From Puccinellia tenuiflora (lineage: Eukaryota > Streptophyta > Magnoliopsida > Poales > Poaceae), in NCBI GenBank assembly GCA_012064385.1, contig QRDG01000236.1:124430-188429 (forward strand): a stretch of 64,000 nucleotides of DNA, read 5' to 3'. Both the position numbers and the translations under genes were made by a program. This document shows, in pieces, positions 37,601-48,200 of this stretch. Each line of letters starts with the position of its first letter. Positions within the stretch are counted from its first letter, which is position 1. Under the pieces are notes generated by a model, which saw nothing but the letters and a program-made list of their open reading frames with translations, did no database searches and had not been told where the DNA came from.

Positions 37601-40600
37601 CTCCCTACAAACCCCAATCAACGACTTATCGGCCCCTTCTCCAAAATGTTTTCCATTAATCAGCCGAGCCTGATGCCACGGATCATCTCGTTGTGAACAT
37701 TCTCCATTATCTTCATCGTCGCTAGAACAACTCCATGAAAATCCATATCATTTGGATGCCTCCAAATGCACCAATGACCAAGGATGAGCATCACCCAAAT
37801 CTCTTGACGGTCTTGACTCCTCCCACTCCTATTGGTCCACCAATCAGCCAAGCCTATGCCCGTGGACGGCATCCATTCCAAGAGTTTCCACTCCGTCAAG
37901 ATGGAGTACCACGCGTCCCTAGTCACGACGCAATGAAGCAGGAGGTTTTGAAGAGTCTCAGTGCAAGCGGTCAGATATGGCAAGGCTCGTTGGGCAAACA
38001 TGTCTGCATTCCAGTGATACGTCCAAACGTATCTATAATTTTTTATTGTTTAATGCTACTTTAATATCATTGTTACATGTTTACATCATGATTTTATGTC
38101 ATTTTTCAATATTTTTTCGAACTAACCTATTAACCTAGTGCCAAGTGCGAGTTGGTGTTTTCTGCTGTCTTTGAGTTTCAAAAAATCGCTTAAGAAAAGT
38201 CATCGGAAAAATCCTGAAAAATCACACAATGCCTAACTTATCAATAAGGTGGAACTAGGAGCCAAAAGGACATGAGGAGGTGAGCCTCGAGGGGGCCACG
38301 CGGCTTGCGGCCATGACCCTGGCCTGAGGCGTGGGCCTCCCCCATGGGTCCACCTCGGGCACCACCTCTCGACGCCTCCTCGACTATAAATCAGTCCCTG
38401 GCGTGAAAATATTCTAGACGCCAAAATTTCCCCAATTTTGATACCAAGCGAATGCCGTCGCGAAAAGCAATCTGGAGCCCTGTTCAGGCACTCTGTTGGA
38501 GGCAGGAATTGACACCGGAGGCATCTACACCAGCCTTGCTGCCTCTCCGATGATGAATGAGTAGTCCCATCATGGACTACTGGTCCATAGCAGTAGGTAG
38601 ATGGTTATATCTCCTCCTTGTTCGTTAATACAATAGTCGCGTGAGCTTACTAACACGATCGAGATCCATCCGATGTAATTGCTACTATTGTTGTGTTTGC
38701 TGGGACATGATGAATTATGATGTTATGATCAGATTGTGCATATTTTCTTTATTATGAGATTGTTTTATTTACGTTCTTGTATGCACTCTGATCTTTGTGG
38801 TTACTCTGGCCAAGTAGTTGCTTTAGATCTCTAAGAGGGAGTATATGCTCGATAGTGGGTTCATGCCTCCTTCATCCCTGGGCTTGCATGACAGAAACAA
38901 CTAAGGGTAAGGATGTTTTGATGCTACTATGGGTAAAACAAGGGTGTTTGTTTCTTCATGTTATAAATATTGCTTACATCATGTAAGATGCTTAAGGCGA
39001 TACTCTGTTATTTTCTGCTTAATACCTAGAGATGCATGGTGGATATTGGTCTCGAAGTGGAGTATTAGTTATACAAGCGGTGCCGAGGAGCGGTCTATAT
39101 ATGTTTGACCCGATGCCTACATGAATATGTGCCTTGTTCATTCTCTCATAATTGTCTAATCATAATTCTGTGAATTGTCTAGATGTAATTTGTTTATCCA
39201 ACATTTTTATTATCTTTGGAGAGATACCATGAGTGGAACTATGGCCCCCGATCCATTCTCTTATACTGTTTACAAACTTGTTCTTTGTTGTTGTCCCGTT
39301 TTACCATTACTTGTGTTTTTGTTCGCTTTCCACACTATACGTTTAGTCCTTTTTGTTTTCGCAAGACGGGAAGATTGACAACCATCCTGGAACGATGGGA
39401 GCGAGGTGTTTTGTGCGTTGTGTGCAGTTCCTACACCAAACTCTCTAAACATACACACTCCTTCTAGTTCGATAAACCTTGGTTCTTCACTGAGGGAAAT
39501 TTTATGTTGTGCTACAGACACCTTCCTCTTGGGGTGATTTTCCAATGTTTGACATAAGTGAACTTCTAGCGCCACCGTAGCCATCATCTAGCATCTATCC
39601 TTGACCACTAGCCGTAAAGAATTTGCATGTCATTCTTTGCTCTCTCTCTCTCCTCTCCATGCCAACCGACATCATCGTGAAACCTCCTGTCCCTATGCGG
39701 CTATGCCGGGCTGCACCGAGGCGCCCGCTGCCAGCCTCCCCCGTCTCCATCTCTCCTCCCGTCGACGCCGGGGACGTCGCCGGGCAAAGCCCGTGTGGCC
39801 TGACGGCGGCGGATCTCCTCGGACATTCATTTGGTTCGCAATGGCGGCGCCCGTTGGGGCCTCTTCAGTGGCAGTGTTGCGGGTTGGCGGTGGCCAGTGT
39901 GGCTAGGTGGGCTGGCAGCGGTAGGCGACACAGACGTCAGTTGATTGCAGCAGTGTGGTGCACACGAGCCCGATATGGGCCCAGATCAGCCGGACGGGTT
40001 GTGACCTCCACACGACTGCCCTTGCTACATCTCGACGACTACGACAGCGGCACATGGAGGTGTTCCAGGGCTAAACTGCTGCACGAGTTCGCCTGGGCAG
40101 CAGCCCTGGGCATGGCGGTGGCGTCCTTCTCCTCCGCCATAGGTGGTCGGACGGCTAGTTATGGCGGATCTCATGATCCCACAACTAGTTTCAACTGTGA
40201 TTCGAGGAAGCGCAACTACCAGTGAAAACCGAGATCTGATTACGGTCATGGAGAGTGATGGAAGCGTCTATGTGACGTTACCTTGTTGAAGGCATCACCA
40301 TTGCAGTCATCATCTACTCACTCGTAGTTCTCCGAGGAAACCTCAGATCTGGGTATCCCGAATCGGATGATGGCGGCGCTCTCGGTGTCGCTCTCCCACA
40401 CGCGGGGGCATCTTTTTTTTGGAGCAGTTGCTGGATGGGCAAGAGGTGGAGCGGTGTGCATCTACCGCGTAGACGACACCAAATCTCGGTGGCGTGGCAC
40501 ATCAGAGTCTTGGTGACTATCGTGACTTGATGGACTCGCGCAGGGAGGGGGCGTTATTTGGTGTCGTGGCAGCGTCGATGGCAGACCTAGTGTGGGCTAT

Positions 40601-43148
40601 GTGGAATTATGCTCTAAATATTGCTGAACGGTTCGACGGAGGTGATGGTTTGTGAAACGAGTGCATTAGGTGCTTATTGAGGGTCTGCTGGACCGGATGT
40701 GTGCTCCTGTTTTGCCATAGGGTGACTCGGTGATGCTGTCGGTACCTAGCTGGTGGGGCATTGTTGGCATTTTTAAGGCACAAGGTCCTGATGGCACTTT
40801 CTTCTCCTATTGTCGGGGTCTGTAGGTGTTTCGTGGTGGCTTTGGGTGGTTTGATTATGCTCTTACTAGATCTTTGATGAATAAATCCTAAATAATGGTC
40901 GTATACATCATTCGATGCAGAGCCCAGGGTCTCAACCTCCTTTTCAAAAAAAATCAAAGCACGAATTCTCTAAATGGTTAGAGCTCAGGTCCATCATCTA
41001 GGCCGTGAAGAAATCTGCATAGGCGGACCGGGCTGAGTAAGACCCATCTCGCCCCAGCACCCAACTAATGGTGTCCTCACCCTGAGTGAGTGCATTGAAG
41101 CACACGACTTCCTATAGGCCAAGAACTCCTGTATGTCGTCCTCGTCAAGGTTGATGCCAATGTCAACAAGCCAACCACCTGCCACTGCATCTGCCACCGT
41201 GCGCCCTTCTAGACCCTCTTCTTGACCTTTTTTCGCTAACAGCTAACGATTGTTGACATTTTGAATTGTCAACATGCCACAGTAGCGCAATTTTCATGCT
41301 TCGCCATATTTCCACTCAGTTGCATGATATCCCATTTCCTCCTTAGCGAGGTTGAGGTGAAGAGTGCTATGGGAGGTACCCCGTGGAGATTCAATCAATT
41401 TCCATTCTTAAAAATATGTTTTCAAATATTAGTGGTTGATACACATAATGCAACGTGATCGATGCATCTACTCCGAATATATATAAACTAGAGATTAGAT
41501 ACTGTAAATACAGTCAATGTGAAACACAAACTCCACTTCAAAGAACATAAATAAACTACAAAATGCACAAATAAACCATTAGCGACAAATATTAAAATGT
41601 AAAAAATCTATTTCTTATTATTCTTATTTTTAAAAGTTTTATATTTCCTTGTTTCTGTAATGCCTTGTATTGGCCCAACAATTTAGATGCATGCATTCAA
41701 TTGGTAGATGGCATGATCTTAGACAAAAAAGTAATTAGTTAATTCTAATTAACTTATTATGTATATACTCATCACCTGCATATTGTAACCAACTCGAGAA
41801 TCTTGTGCGTCAATATTGAGATCAATTAATGTGTTGGGAAGGCCCCGGCATCGACCAAAAATGTCCACAACGCTGCAGAAAAATAAAAGTCGTTCTTAAA
41901 ATAAACTATCTTCGCATGGTTAAAAGCTAATCCAGTAACTTCAGACAAGAACACAATAGAGACTACTTCGCTGAAGAACAACCAGTTTCAGTTAAAACAA
42001 GGAAAGTCTCACAATCAGAACTATATATGTATGATAGTGTGTTCGTAAAAAGAGTGGTAATCTGTTTAGAGATGTACACACTGGTGGTTCAAAATGCCCT
42101 AATTTGCATTTTGCATATGTATCTATTCCATGCATGTATACAAACTTCAGTCCAAAACACAATCGCACTACTTTGCACAAGAAGAACAATCAGGTTCAAG
42201 TAAAACAAGAATTCCCACGATCAGAACTATATGTGTATGTTCATAAAAAGAGTGGCAACTGTGTAATGTACACAATAGTGTTTCAAAATGCCTTAATTTG
42301 CATTTGCATAGATATATTTCATGCATGTAGTGTCAATTCAGGATTGGCACACAAGTAGCACCTGCAGCGACATGCATACTATTACAAGTCCGTCAGACAG
42401 TATTTCATCAGCATGGTAGAATGCAAATTTAACTGCTGGCAGTATTAGAAACTTGGAAGTGTTCCAAAACGAAAAGAAAATGCAAATGCAACCTTAATAA
42501 CACTTCTATGAGTAATTGATCATTCCCCTTGGCAGGGTAGCATTAATAATGAAATGCAACATAAAATCAGAGGAAAAATAAATCCGGAGTGGTTATCGGC
42601 AGCTACATGTTATAGTTTTGGGTGGTCGCTGGACAAGTATGAACAGATCATTCAATTCTAGAAATTAGCCATCGCAAGCTCCGGCGCCTAAACACGATAG
42701 TGGGAGGCCGGCAGCGATTTTCTAGACCAATCTTGCTTGGTGCAAACAAAAGAAAGCTTAGCAACAACACCGGTGCAAGATCGAAAAGGCGAAGTAATAC
42801 TGCCACCAGAAATCGCACAGACATGTACAAGAAGAACAGTGAGAAAAAGTTTGGGTGCAGTAGATTACAGCACTATACATGCCTGGTATTGGAGGAGACG
42901 AACTCGTAGAGGCGGCCGGCGGGGGAGAAGACGACGAGCGCGACCTCGGCGTCACACAGCACGGAGAGCTCGAAGGCCTTCTTGAACAGCCCTCTCCGCC
43001 GCTTGGAGAAGCGCACCTGCCGGCTCGTCCGGTCCTCTATCCTCCTCAGCTCCACCTTCCCCCGCTTCCTCTTCGCCTCCTTCCCTCCTCCCTCCGCCGC
43101 CGCCACATGCTGCTGCACAATCGTCCTCCCCGCCGCCTCCTCCTCCAT
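28637..43148 (-). CDS. MIKC-type MADS-box transcription factor, FLC/ODDSOC-like, seven exons over 14.5 kb
   Basis: Minus-strand exons are: 42883-43148 (MADS), 41776-41872 (I region), 29618-29679 (62 nt), 29447-29534 (88 nt), 29261-29302 (42 nt), 29032-29073 (42 nt, uncertain) and 28637-28747 (uncertain). Phases agree and total 708 nt, or 235 aa. Residues about 30-88 are the MADS domain (KVELRRIEDRTSRQVRFSKR, LFKKAFELSVLCDAEVALVV). The VRFSKRR..LFKKAFEL wording is that of grass FLC-clade proteins. Exon 2 reads VVDIFGRCRGLPNTL. K-box exons read SVSELNRFAEW, ALEIDVNEMSMSQLRQYEEI and NKLITKMAEFTQNE. Oddities: an N-terminal extension of about 30 aa, a GC donor for intron 1, no AG before the 42-nt exon 6, and a 12-kb intron 2 full of transposons. 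Such proteins bind CArG boxes in the nucleus and often control flowering. Exons 1-5 are well supported; the C-terminus is tentative. Confidence 0.8.
30103..30193. repeat. 36-bp direct duplication in intron 2
   Basis: The unit cccttgtacaatctaaaatc followed by ttgggctaRtcactctg occurs at 30103 and again at 30158, a period of 55 bp. Confidence 0.85.
30260..32330 (+). mobile_element. Decayed gypsy retrotransposon: gag/protease region plus LTR
   Basis: The plus-strand ORF at 30161-30607 leads into a broken protease region. GKACKLIINYSS stands where gypsy retropepsin has the D-S/G-G active site, so the catalytic Asp is lost. Next come VCEYADEMECNVLP and GMLLGRPWQYDRNAIHAG (ORF at 30715-31080), a classic plant gypsy protease end. 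Stops and frameshifts follow. A G-rich tract at 31700-31710 precedes a tgatgaggac start at about 31711. An LTR-like region has a TATA box (cctatataaagg, 31950). The 3' LTR limit near 32330 is approximate. Lies inside intron 2 of the MADS gene. Confidence 0.65.
32331..37442. other. Intron 2 of the MADS gene, unclassified part
   Basis: About 5.1 kb without a supportable gene. The short ORFs at 33960-34166 and 35580-35876 have no domain. Around 35815-36000, sequence such as ttagtcaaaattagatatg resembles a worn Stowaway-type MITE, but no inverted ends were resolved. The segment aaccaagaaatctaccat occurs at about 33922 and 34353. Confidence 0.4.
38015..39586 (+). mobile_element. Solo LTR of the TGATACGTC type, 1572 bp
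   Basis: Starts tgatacgtccaaacgtatc at 38015 and ends cgtagccatca at 39586. The flanks TCCAG (38010-38014) and TCTAG (39587-39591) are a one-mismatch 5-bp duplication. The LINE reading frame continues across it, which confirms both ends. Relative of the solo LTR at 18257-19801. ORFs inside are not genes. Confidence 0.88.
39630..40955 (+). mobile_element. ORF-less LINE fragment inserted in the older LINE
   Basis: GC-rich head (from about 39640, with ctctctctctcctctcc, then the tgccgggctgcaccgaggcg region). The 3' tail reads atgataaatcc-like, then gatgcagagcccagggtctc, ending in A8 at 40948-40955; this resembles plant LINE 3' ends known from Triticeae. It splits the minus-strand LINE between its YADFF and LVVKDRCW segments. 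No RT or endonuclease motifs. The 200-aa ORF at 39623-40225 has no recognised domain. Confidence 0.65.
41973..42330. repeat. 208-bp-period tandem duplication in MADS intron 1, each unit with an RY motif
   Basis: Unit 1 starts gaagaacaaccag at 41973 and unit 2 starts gaagaacaatcag at 42181. Shared blocks include atcagaactatat, aaaaagagtgg, ttcaaaatgcc and taatttgcat. Each unit ends near a perfect CATGCATG, at 42129-42136 and 42320-42327. Spacer lengths differ slightly between units. Confidence 0.85.
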
Positions 43149-44110
43149 TTCGAGGCCCTAGCTATCCCCCTCAATCAACAAACAAACCAACGGAACGGAG
43201 TGAGGAGGTGGCCTGTGGGCGGTGGCGGGATTTAAAGATGAGAATTAAATCTTGGGAGGAGGAAGGAGAGAATGAGAGATTCTGGCAAAAGTTGTGGAGG
43301 GTAGGACGGGGGGCTCCACTTGCCCTGTCAAATCGGATGGGTGCTGCACCAATGTGTGCGCGCGAACCTGATCCACCCTCCCGGCCAAGGCGCCAGAATT
43401 CGTGTGGGGAGCCCCCAGCACGTGTAGCATCCTCGCCGCACAGCACCGCTGTTTGCTGTTTTGGTCACTCTAGTATTTCTTGGAACTTAATCGGACGGCC
43501 GGCTCACATCGTCCTGTTTTCTCAACCAGTTCTCTCCCCTGGCCTCTTGGCCCTAAACCATTTCCTCTAGCTCCATTTGCATCGTCATTACCAAATCGAC
43601 GGATTATGAGATAAATGAGCGTCATTTCCCGAGAGGAATGATTATTCAGCGACATCCGTGTGCGACTGTGACTTGGCTAATAGAATACGCGATTATGAGA
43701 TAAATGAGCGATATTCCGTCTGTATATGACAACCCTAAAGTTTACCTCATGTTTGTATATTTGTGGCAGAGTTTGTCCTACATAGTTTTGTGCCACCCTG
43801 TTACCTTATGTTAAATGTTACCATGTTTAACACTCTTTTTGACGTCCCAGTTATCGGACCGATGTGGTTGGTGACCTGCATGCCAATTCGGAAGCGCAAA
43901 TTAGCTAGGTGCATCGTCCCTCCCCGTCCTAGCTCACTTGAACACACATGTTCGATATTTTGGTCATGCCACACCGAATCGTTGATTTCTGTGAGGCCAC
44001 GAATAGTGGGCTTGTGACGAACAAAGGGTGGCAAGGAGTAGCAGTAAGGTGATGGTACGTCTCACCTAGAACGTTCACTAGATTCATCACCTGGGCGGGA
44101 TTACGGGTTG
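43149..44110 (-). promoter_or_regulatory. 5' UTR and promoter of the MADS-box gene
   Basis: Upstream of the ATG at 43148 a weak TATA-like tttaaa lies at 43231-43236 (83-88 bp from the ATG). A 20-bp direct repeat, gattatgagataaatgagcg, occurs at 43602 and 43692. No other gene is supported: the ORFs at 43208-44034 lack domains. Confidence 0.4.
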
Positions 44111-44118
44111 GCGTGTAG

Positions 44119-44326
44119 CAGGGACGGAGCCAGGAATTACAATTAGGGGGGGGGGGGGGGGGGGGGGCAAATACATGTCAATCAACTTGGAGGGGGCCAT
44201 TAGGGTTAATTTAGACAAATTTAGAGGTAAAATACACATTTTATTTGGGGGGGGGGGGGGTTCATATAAAAAATTCGTCATAGGGGGGCCATGGCGCCAG
44301 CACGCCCCCCCCTAGCTCCGTCCCTG
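44119..44326. mobile_element. hAT-type MITE, 208 bp, perfect 8-bp target duplication
   Basis: Terminal inverted repeat cagggacggagc / gctccgtccctg. Flanks GCGTGTAG (44111-44118) and GCGTGTAG (44327-44334) are identical, the 8-bp duplication expected for hAT elements. The interior has two long G runs (44146-44167 and 44247-44260) and a C run near the right end. Confidence 0.93.
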
Positions 44327-44334
44327 GCGTGTAG

Positions 44335-44803
44335 GGACGTCGGTTAGGTCAAGCGGGTTGTGATGACACACACCCAACTACTTCTTGCCTTCGAGTTTGA
44401 ATCGTATCCACCACTCACGTCGGTTTAATAAGTGGACCCAACAAGTTAAAATTGGAACAGATTGGTAAATAGGGTAAAACTTAACACAATGTAAGAACTT
44501 AGGGGTAAAATGTGATAAAACTTTTAAATGGGTAAATATGTACATACTAGGGCCCTAGGAGGTAAAATGTGAAGGTGTAACTACCATATATATTTGAGCA
44601 ATATCCTAACTACTATTTGACTCGTCTATGTTTTATCAACTTCTCCAATTTTTAACGTCTAAACAGCCAAAGTATTTACGAGTGAAATAAGCTAAACGAG
44701 CTAAACTCAGTGTTTTAACAAGCTAAGCCAAGTTGGATCGTTCGGTGCCTTTAAGGAGTCTATGGCACATTTGTTTGACAATCATAATTCTACGTGAATG
44801 GCT
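44335..44803. other. Spacer between MITE and CACTA element
   Basis: AT-rich, no recognised gene or repeat ends. Confidence 0.4.
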
Positions 44804-44826
44804 TTGCACTAGTAGAGAACAGGGCA

Positions 44827-45020
44827 TCAGTACCGGTTGTATAGGGCTTTTAGTACCGGTTGTGCAACCGGTACTAAAAGGTCGGCACTAAAGGGTCACC
44901 CCTTTAGTACCGGTTTTATATACAACCGGTAATAAAGGCCCTCCATGTGGGCACAGCAGCGCGCGCGCAGGCGGAGGACCTTTAGTACCGGTTGGTATAT
45001 TACCAACCGGTATTAAAGGT
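44827..45020. repeat. Left subterminal repeats of the CACTA element
   Basis: Repeated direct and inverted copies of tagtaccggttg and caaccggtactaaa (44833, 44850, 44866, 44901, 44922, 44981, 45003). These are the kind of sites TnpA-type proteins bind in the En/Spm system. Confidence 0.85.
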
Positions 45021-45279
45021 TCCTGCATTTTTTGCCCCCCTTATTTTTTCAGGGAGGTTTAGGTTTTCGGTTTTATTTCTTTTCGCTTATTTTTCGGGGT
45101 TTAGGGTTTCTGTTTTTTTCCTTTTCGCTCATTTTTCAGGGTTTCGGAGGAGAGCACGTATAAAGTACCCACTACACATATAAAGTACTCACTACACATA
45201 TAAAGTACTCTCGTTAATTACATATAAAGTCATAATTACAATGGAGATCAACGCTAGCTAGTACATGCACGGAGGGAGT

Positions 45280-48200
45280 CTATTTTTCGACATAGTAGAA
45301 TTCACCGAATTCATCTATGACATGCGTCAGCATGAATCCCGCCAATTCCTCCGCAATAGCTTTTACGCGGTTTTGTGGTAGGAGCTGGTTCCGCTTCCTT
45401 GACATCTTTAAAAGAAGGAGATCCGGTCAGTTATGATTGAAACTAAACACAATTGATGGTTGAAAAATAAAAGTTGTATATGATGTTTACATACCCCTCG
45501 ATTTCTTACATTATTGACTCTCTCATTGACCCTCATGTGAATATACTCGCAAACGTAGTATCCACATAGTTGAGTCCCCTATGGTTGTCGCAGACACCAC
45601 TATACAAGAATATAATTTAATCAAATAATAATCAAGAGAATGATAATGGTATTAGAAAGATACACAGACCTAGATATGTAGTAGTACTTACTTTGTTAGC
45701 CTTGAACTCCAGCTTATCTTTCATTCAGCGCGTTCTTCCGCGATGAACTTTCTCCAAACCCTGCCCGAAAAGAAAATGAATTGAGGAGTTATTTTATATA
45801 CTTTTGATATCCGGAAATGAACGAAAGTGGACGATATAGTGCGATTGAAATTACCTCTTGAGCATTAGACGCACGCTTTTGTAATCATCTTGATCTCTCC
45901 TTAATGAGTCCCAGACTTCAACTTCTCCTTCGTCGAGTCTAATGATAAACAGAATGAAGTGGAACCTGCGCACATTTATATACGCAGGTATTTAGAACTC
46001 ATCAATTACACTTATTATCGGGAAAGCAAAATAGAATGTGTACAAGACAGTAATACTAACCCGAAGTTGTAAGGAAAAAGTATTTCCTTTTTGGTACTTT
46101 GTCGCTTAAAAAACGTTAGCAAACGGTCCTCTGTGTCCTGGACATACAGAGGACTTTCTACGGTGACTTCATGAACTTTATCCGGGTCAATGAACCCAAT
46201 GTCCCAGATTCCTCCCATTCGGCATTCACGAATCTTCATTCTGCATAATAGCGTACAAAAGAATGTTGCGAGGATAATTACAAGCAATGAAACGAGCTTA
46301 ACTATAAATAATTAAATTATACGAATAAATTACTTACAGACAATAGCAGCTGATGATAGATTTGTCGAGAGCAAGTTGATTGTACATCTGAAAAAGTTCG
46401 GAGAACTCAACCTGCACACCATATTCTCGAAAGTAGTGTTGGTCCTTAACTCCCGCCATGAGATATTCTCTCCCTTGTTTTGCGGCGGCCATGTACCAGT
46501 TATCAATTTATATAACTGTATTGTTAGAGCACTCGGATTTTCGACCAGAGGCAGCCCGAGTTCAAATTTAGGTTGAATTGTTATCGGCGATATTTGGTAA
46601 CCTGTGTCGCCAATGACAACTTCTCCATGCTCGATTTCCCGAGCTTCAGAAGGCACAATGAGCGGGGCGATCGATTGTGCTTCTTGTTCTCCGAGCTGGG
46701 CAACTCTTTTTCCGCACGCTTTATCTTTCTCCATATGTGAGGAAAGTACCTTGTCAATACCTCGCTCATAGTCTGAAAGGGGCCGCTGTGGAAACCTATA
46801 TAGGTTGTCAACGGTGCGATCTTTTACCTCCGTTGGTATAGTCTTCAGAAGTTTCTATATGGGGTCAACTCTTGACTCCAGTCTTTTCTTTTTTTTTTCT
46901 GTTCAAAAAGGCTTTAGCCTTGCCTTGTGTGCTCAGTTTTAATTCCTCCATAGTCATCTCGCCAGCTAACTTCTCAGGAGCCTTGACTTCCTTGGGTTTT
47001 CTTGCACGTTTCTTGACAGGGGACGACGTGAACAGCTTCCGCTTTGTCAAATTACTGCTAGTGGGCGCAGCAGTCGGCTGACGGGACGGCGCGGGCGATG
47101 GACTGGCGGTGGGCTCCCAATCGTCGGGGGAGGAGGGTGGACTTTGCTGTGGTGAATTTCTAACCGGAGGAGTCGGTGGCCTTGGCGCCGAATCTGGAAA
47201 CTTGATGTATTTCTTCATCCATAGAACGATACCAAGCTCGACTTCTCCCAATGTCTTCTCGCCTTCAGCTCCAGGAATGTCAAGATGCATTGAGTTGAAT
47301 CCCGACAAAACTTTCGTGACCCCGACACGAGCAAATCCAGCTGGAATCTCACCAAAATGGAAGGTTGCTTCAAGTTGATGTGGTAAAGCATAGCCATTCG
47401 CCACCGGAAAACTAAGGTTATTCATTGGCGCATGTAACTCACAATTTGTCTTCTCCGTGATATCATCCACGGGGTAGCGCGCCGCCGACGGTTCATCAAC
47501 TGCAGGATCTTGTAGCTGCGTGGAACCCACGCTGCTTTTCGCTGAGATGGGAAGACTTCGACTGCATGATCTTCTACTCGCGGCTGAGATTCCCTTTGTT
47601 GGGTAATTAAAGCCAGTTGCTCCTTCACAACATGCATCTGGCATTCTAATGCAGCAAACCTCTCCGCCTCCCTCTTCTTAGTTCTGCAATGTTTTCTATA
47701 AGTTGAAGCGTCCTCCGTAAACCCTTCAAGAAAACCAACCCCGCCTCCTCTGCCTCGACATCGTCCCCAGTGTTCTTTATTCCCGAGGGCGAGTGAAAGC
47801 TCGTCGTCCTCTCTATCGGGAACATATTTTCCCTGTCGGACTAGTTCTATTGCGTCAACTAGTTTTTTGGCGACTCTTGTAATTCTTTTCTTCCATTTTC
47901 CCTGTGCAACAATCAGCCCTATGTCTGGGTCCAAGACTGCCCCATTCGCGAACAACCAGAACTTGGACCTATCGGGCCAGCCATCTGTCTGTGGAGTGAT
48001 CCCTTTTTTACGCAGCTCGTTTTCATAGGCTTTCCACTTAGGCAAGGCAGTCTTGTAGCCACCTGAGCCCAAACGATGGTGATATTTCTTCTTCTGAGCA
48101 TTCAACTTATTTTGGGTCGATCGGGCCACAGCGATGGCCGATTTCTTATACGCCGCAAATTCAGGCCAGTCATCTTTTAGCTTCTCTAGAGGTCCGGTGA

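Larger units (their letters stand above)
37443..41235 (-). mobile_element. LINE 3' half (RT zinc-binding domain), interrupted by two later insertions
   Basis: On the minus strand, 41235-40956 reads DIGINLDEDDIQEFLAYRK and then WVLGRDGSYSARSAYADFF, the region after plant LINE RT. It resumes at about 39625-39592 with LVVKDRCWNAD and continues at 38010-37660 with RALPYLTACTETLQNLLLHC and AWYSILTEWKLLEWM. The pattern C..C (worn) ... H-C is the zf-RVT domain. The 3' end is a poly(A) seen as T8 at 37443-37450. Gaps are filled by a plus-strand LINE (about 39630-40955) and a solo LTR (38015-39586). Contains frameshifts and an in-frame stop; inactive. Confidence 0.75.

Noticed and set aside
39623..40225. 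200-aa ORF
   Set aside because: Lies in the GC-rich head of a LINE-derived insertion, with no domain and no splice support.
42870..42881. GT donor cat|gtatag for MADS exon 1
   Set aside because: It would end exon 1 in phase 0, whereas exon 2 needs phase 2. The GC donor two codons earlier gives a frame that aligns with MADS family spacing.
46015..46734. Separate genes at 46015-46287 and 46330-46734
   Set aside because: These are exons of the broken TnpA/Ulp1-like gene (FSELFQMYNQLALDKS; MRECRMGGIWDIGFIDPD) rather than independent genes.
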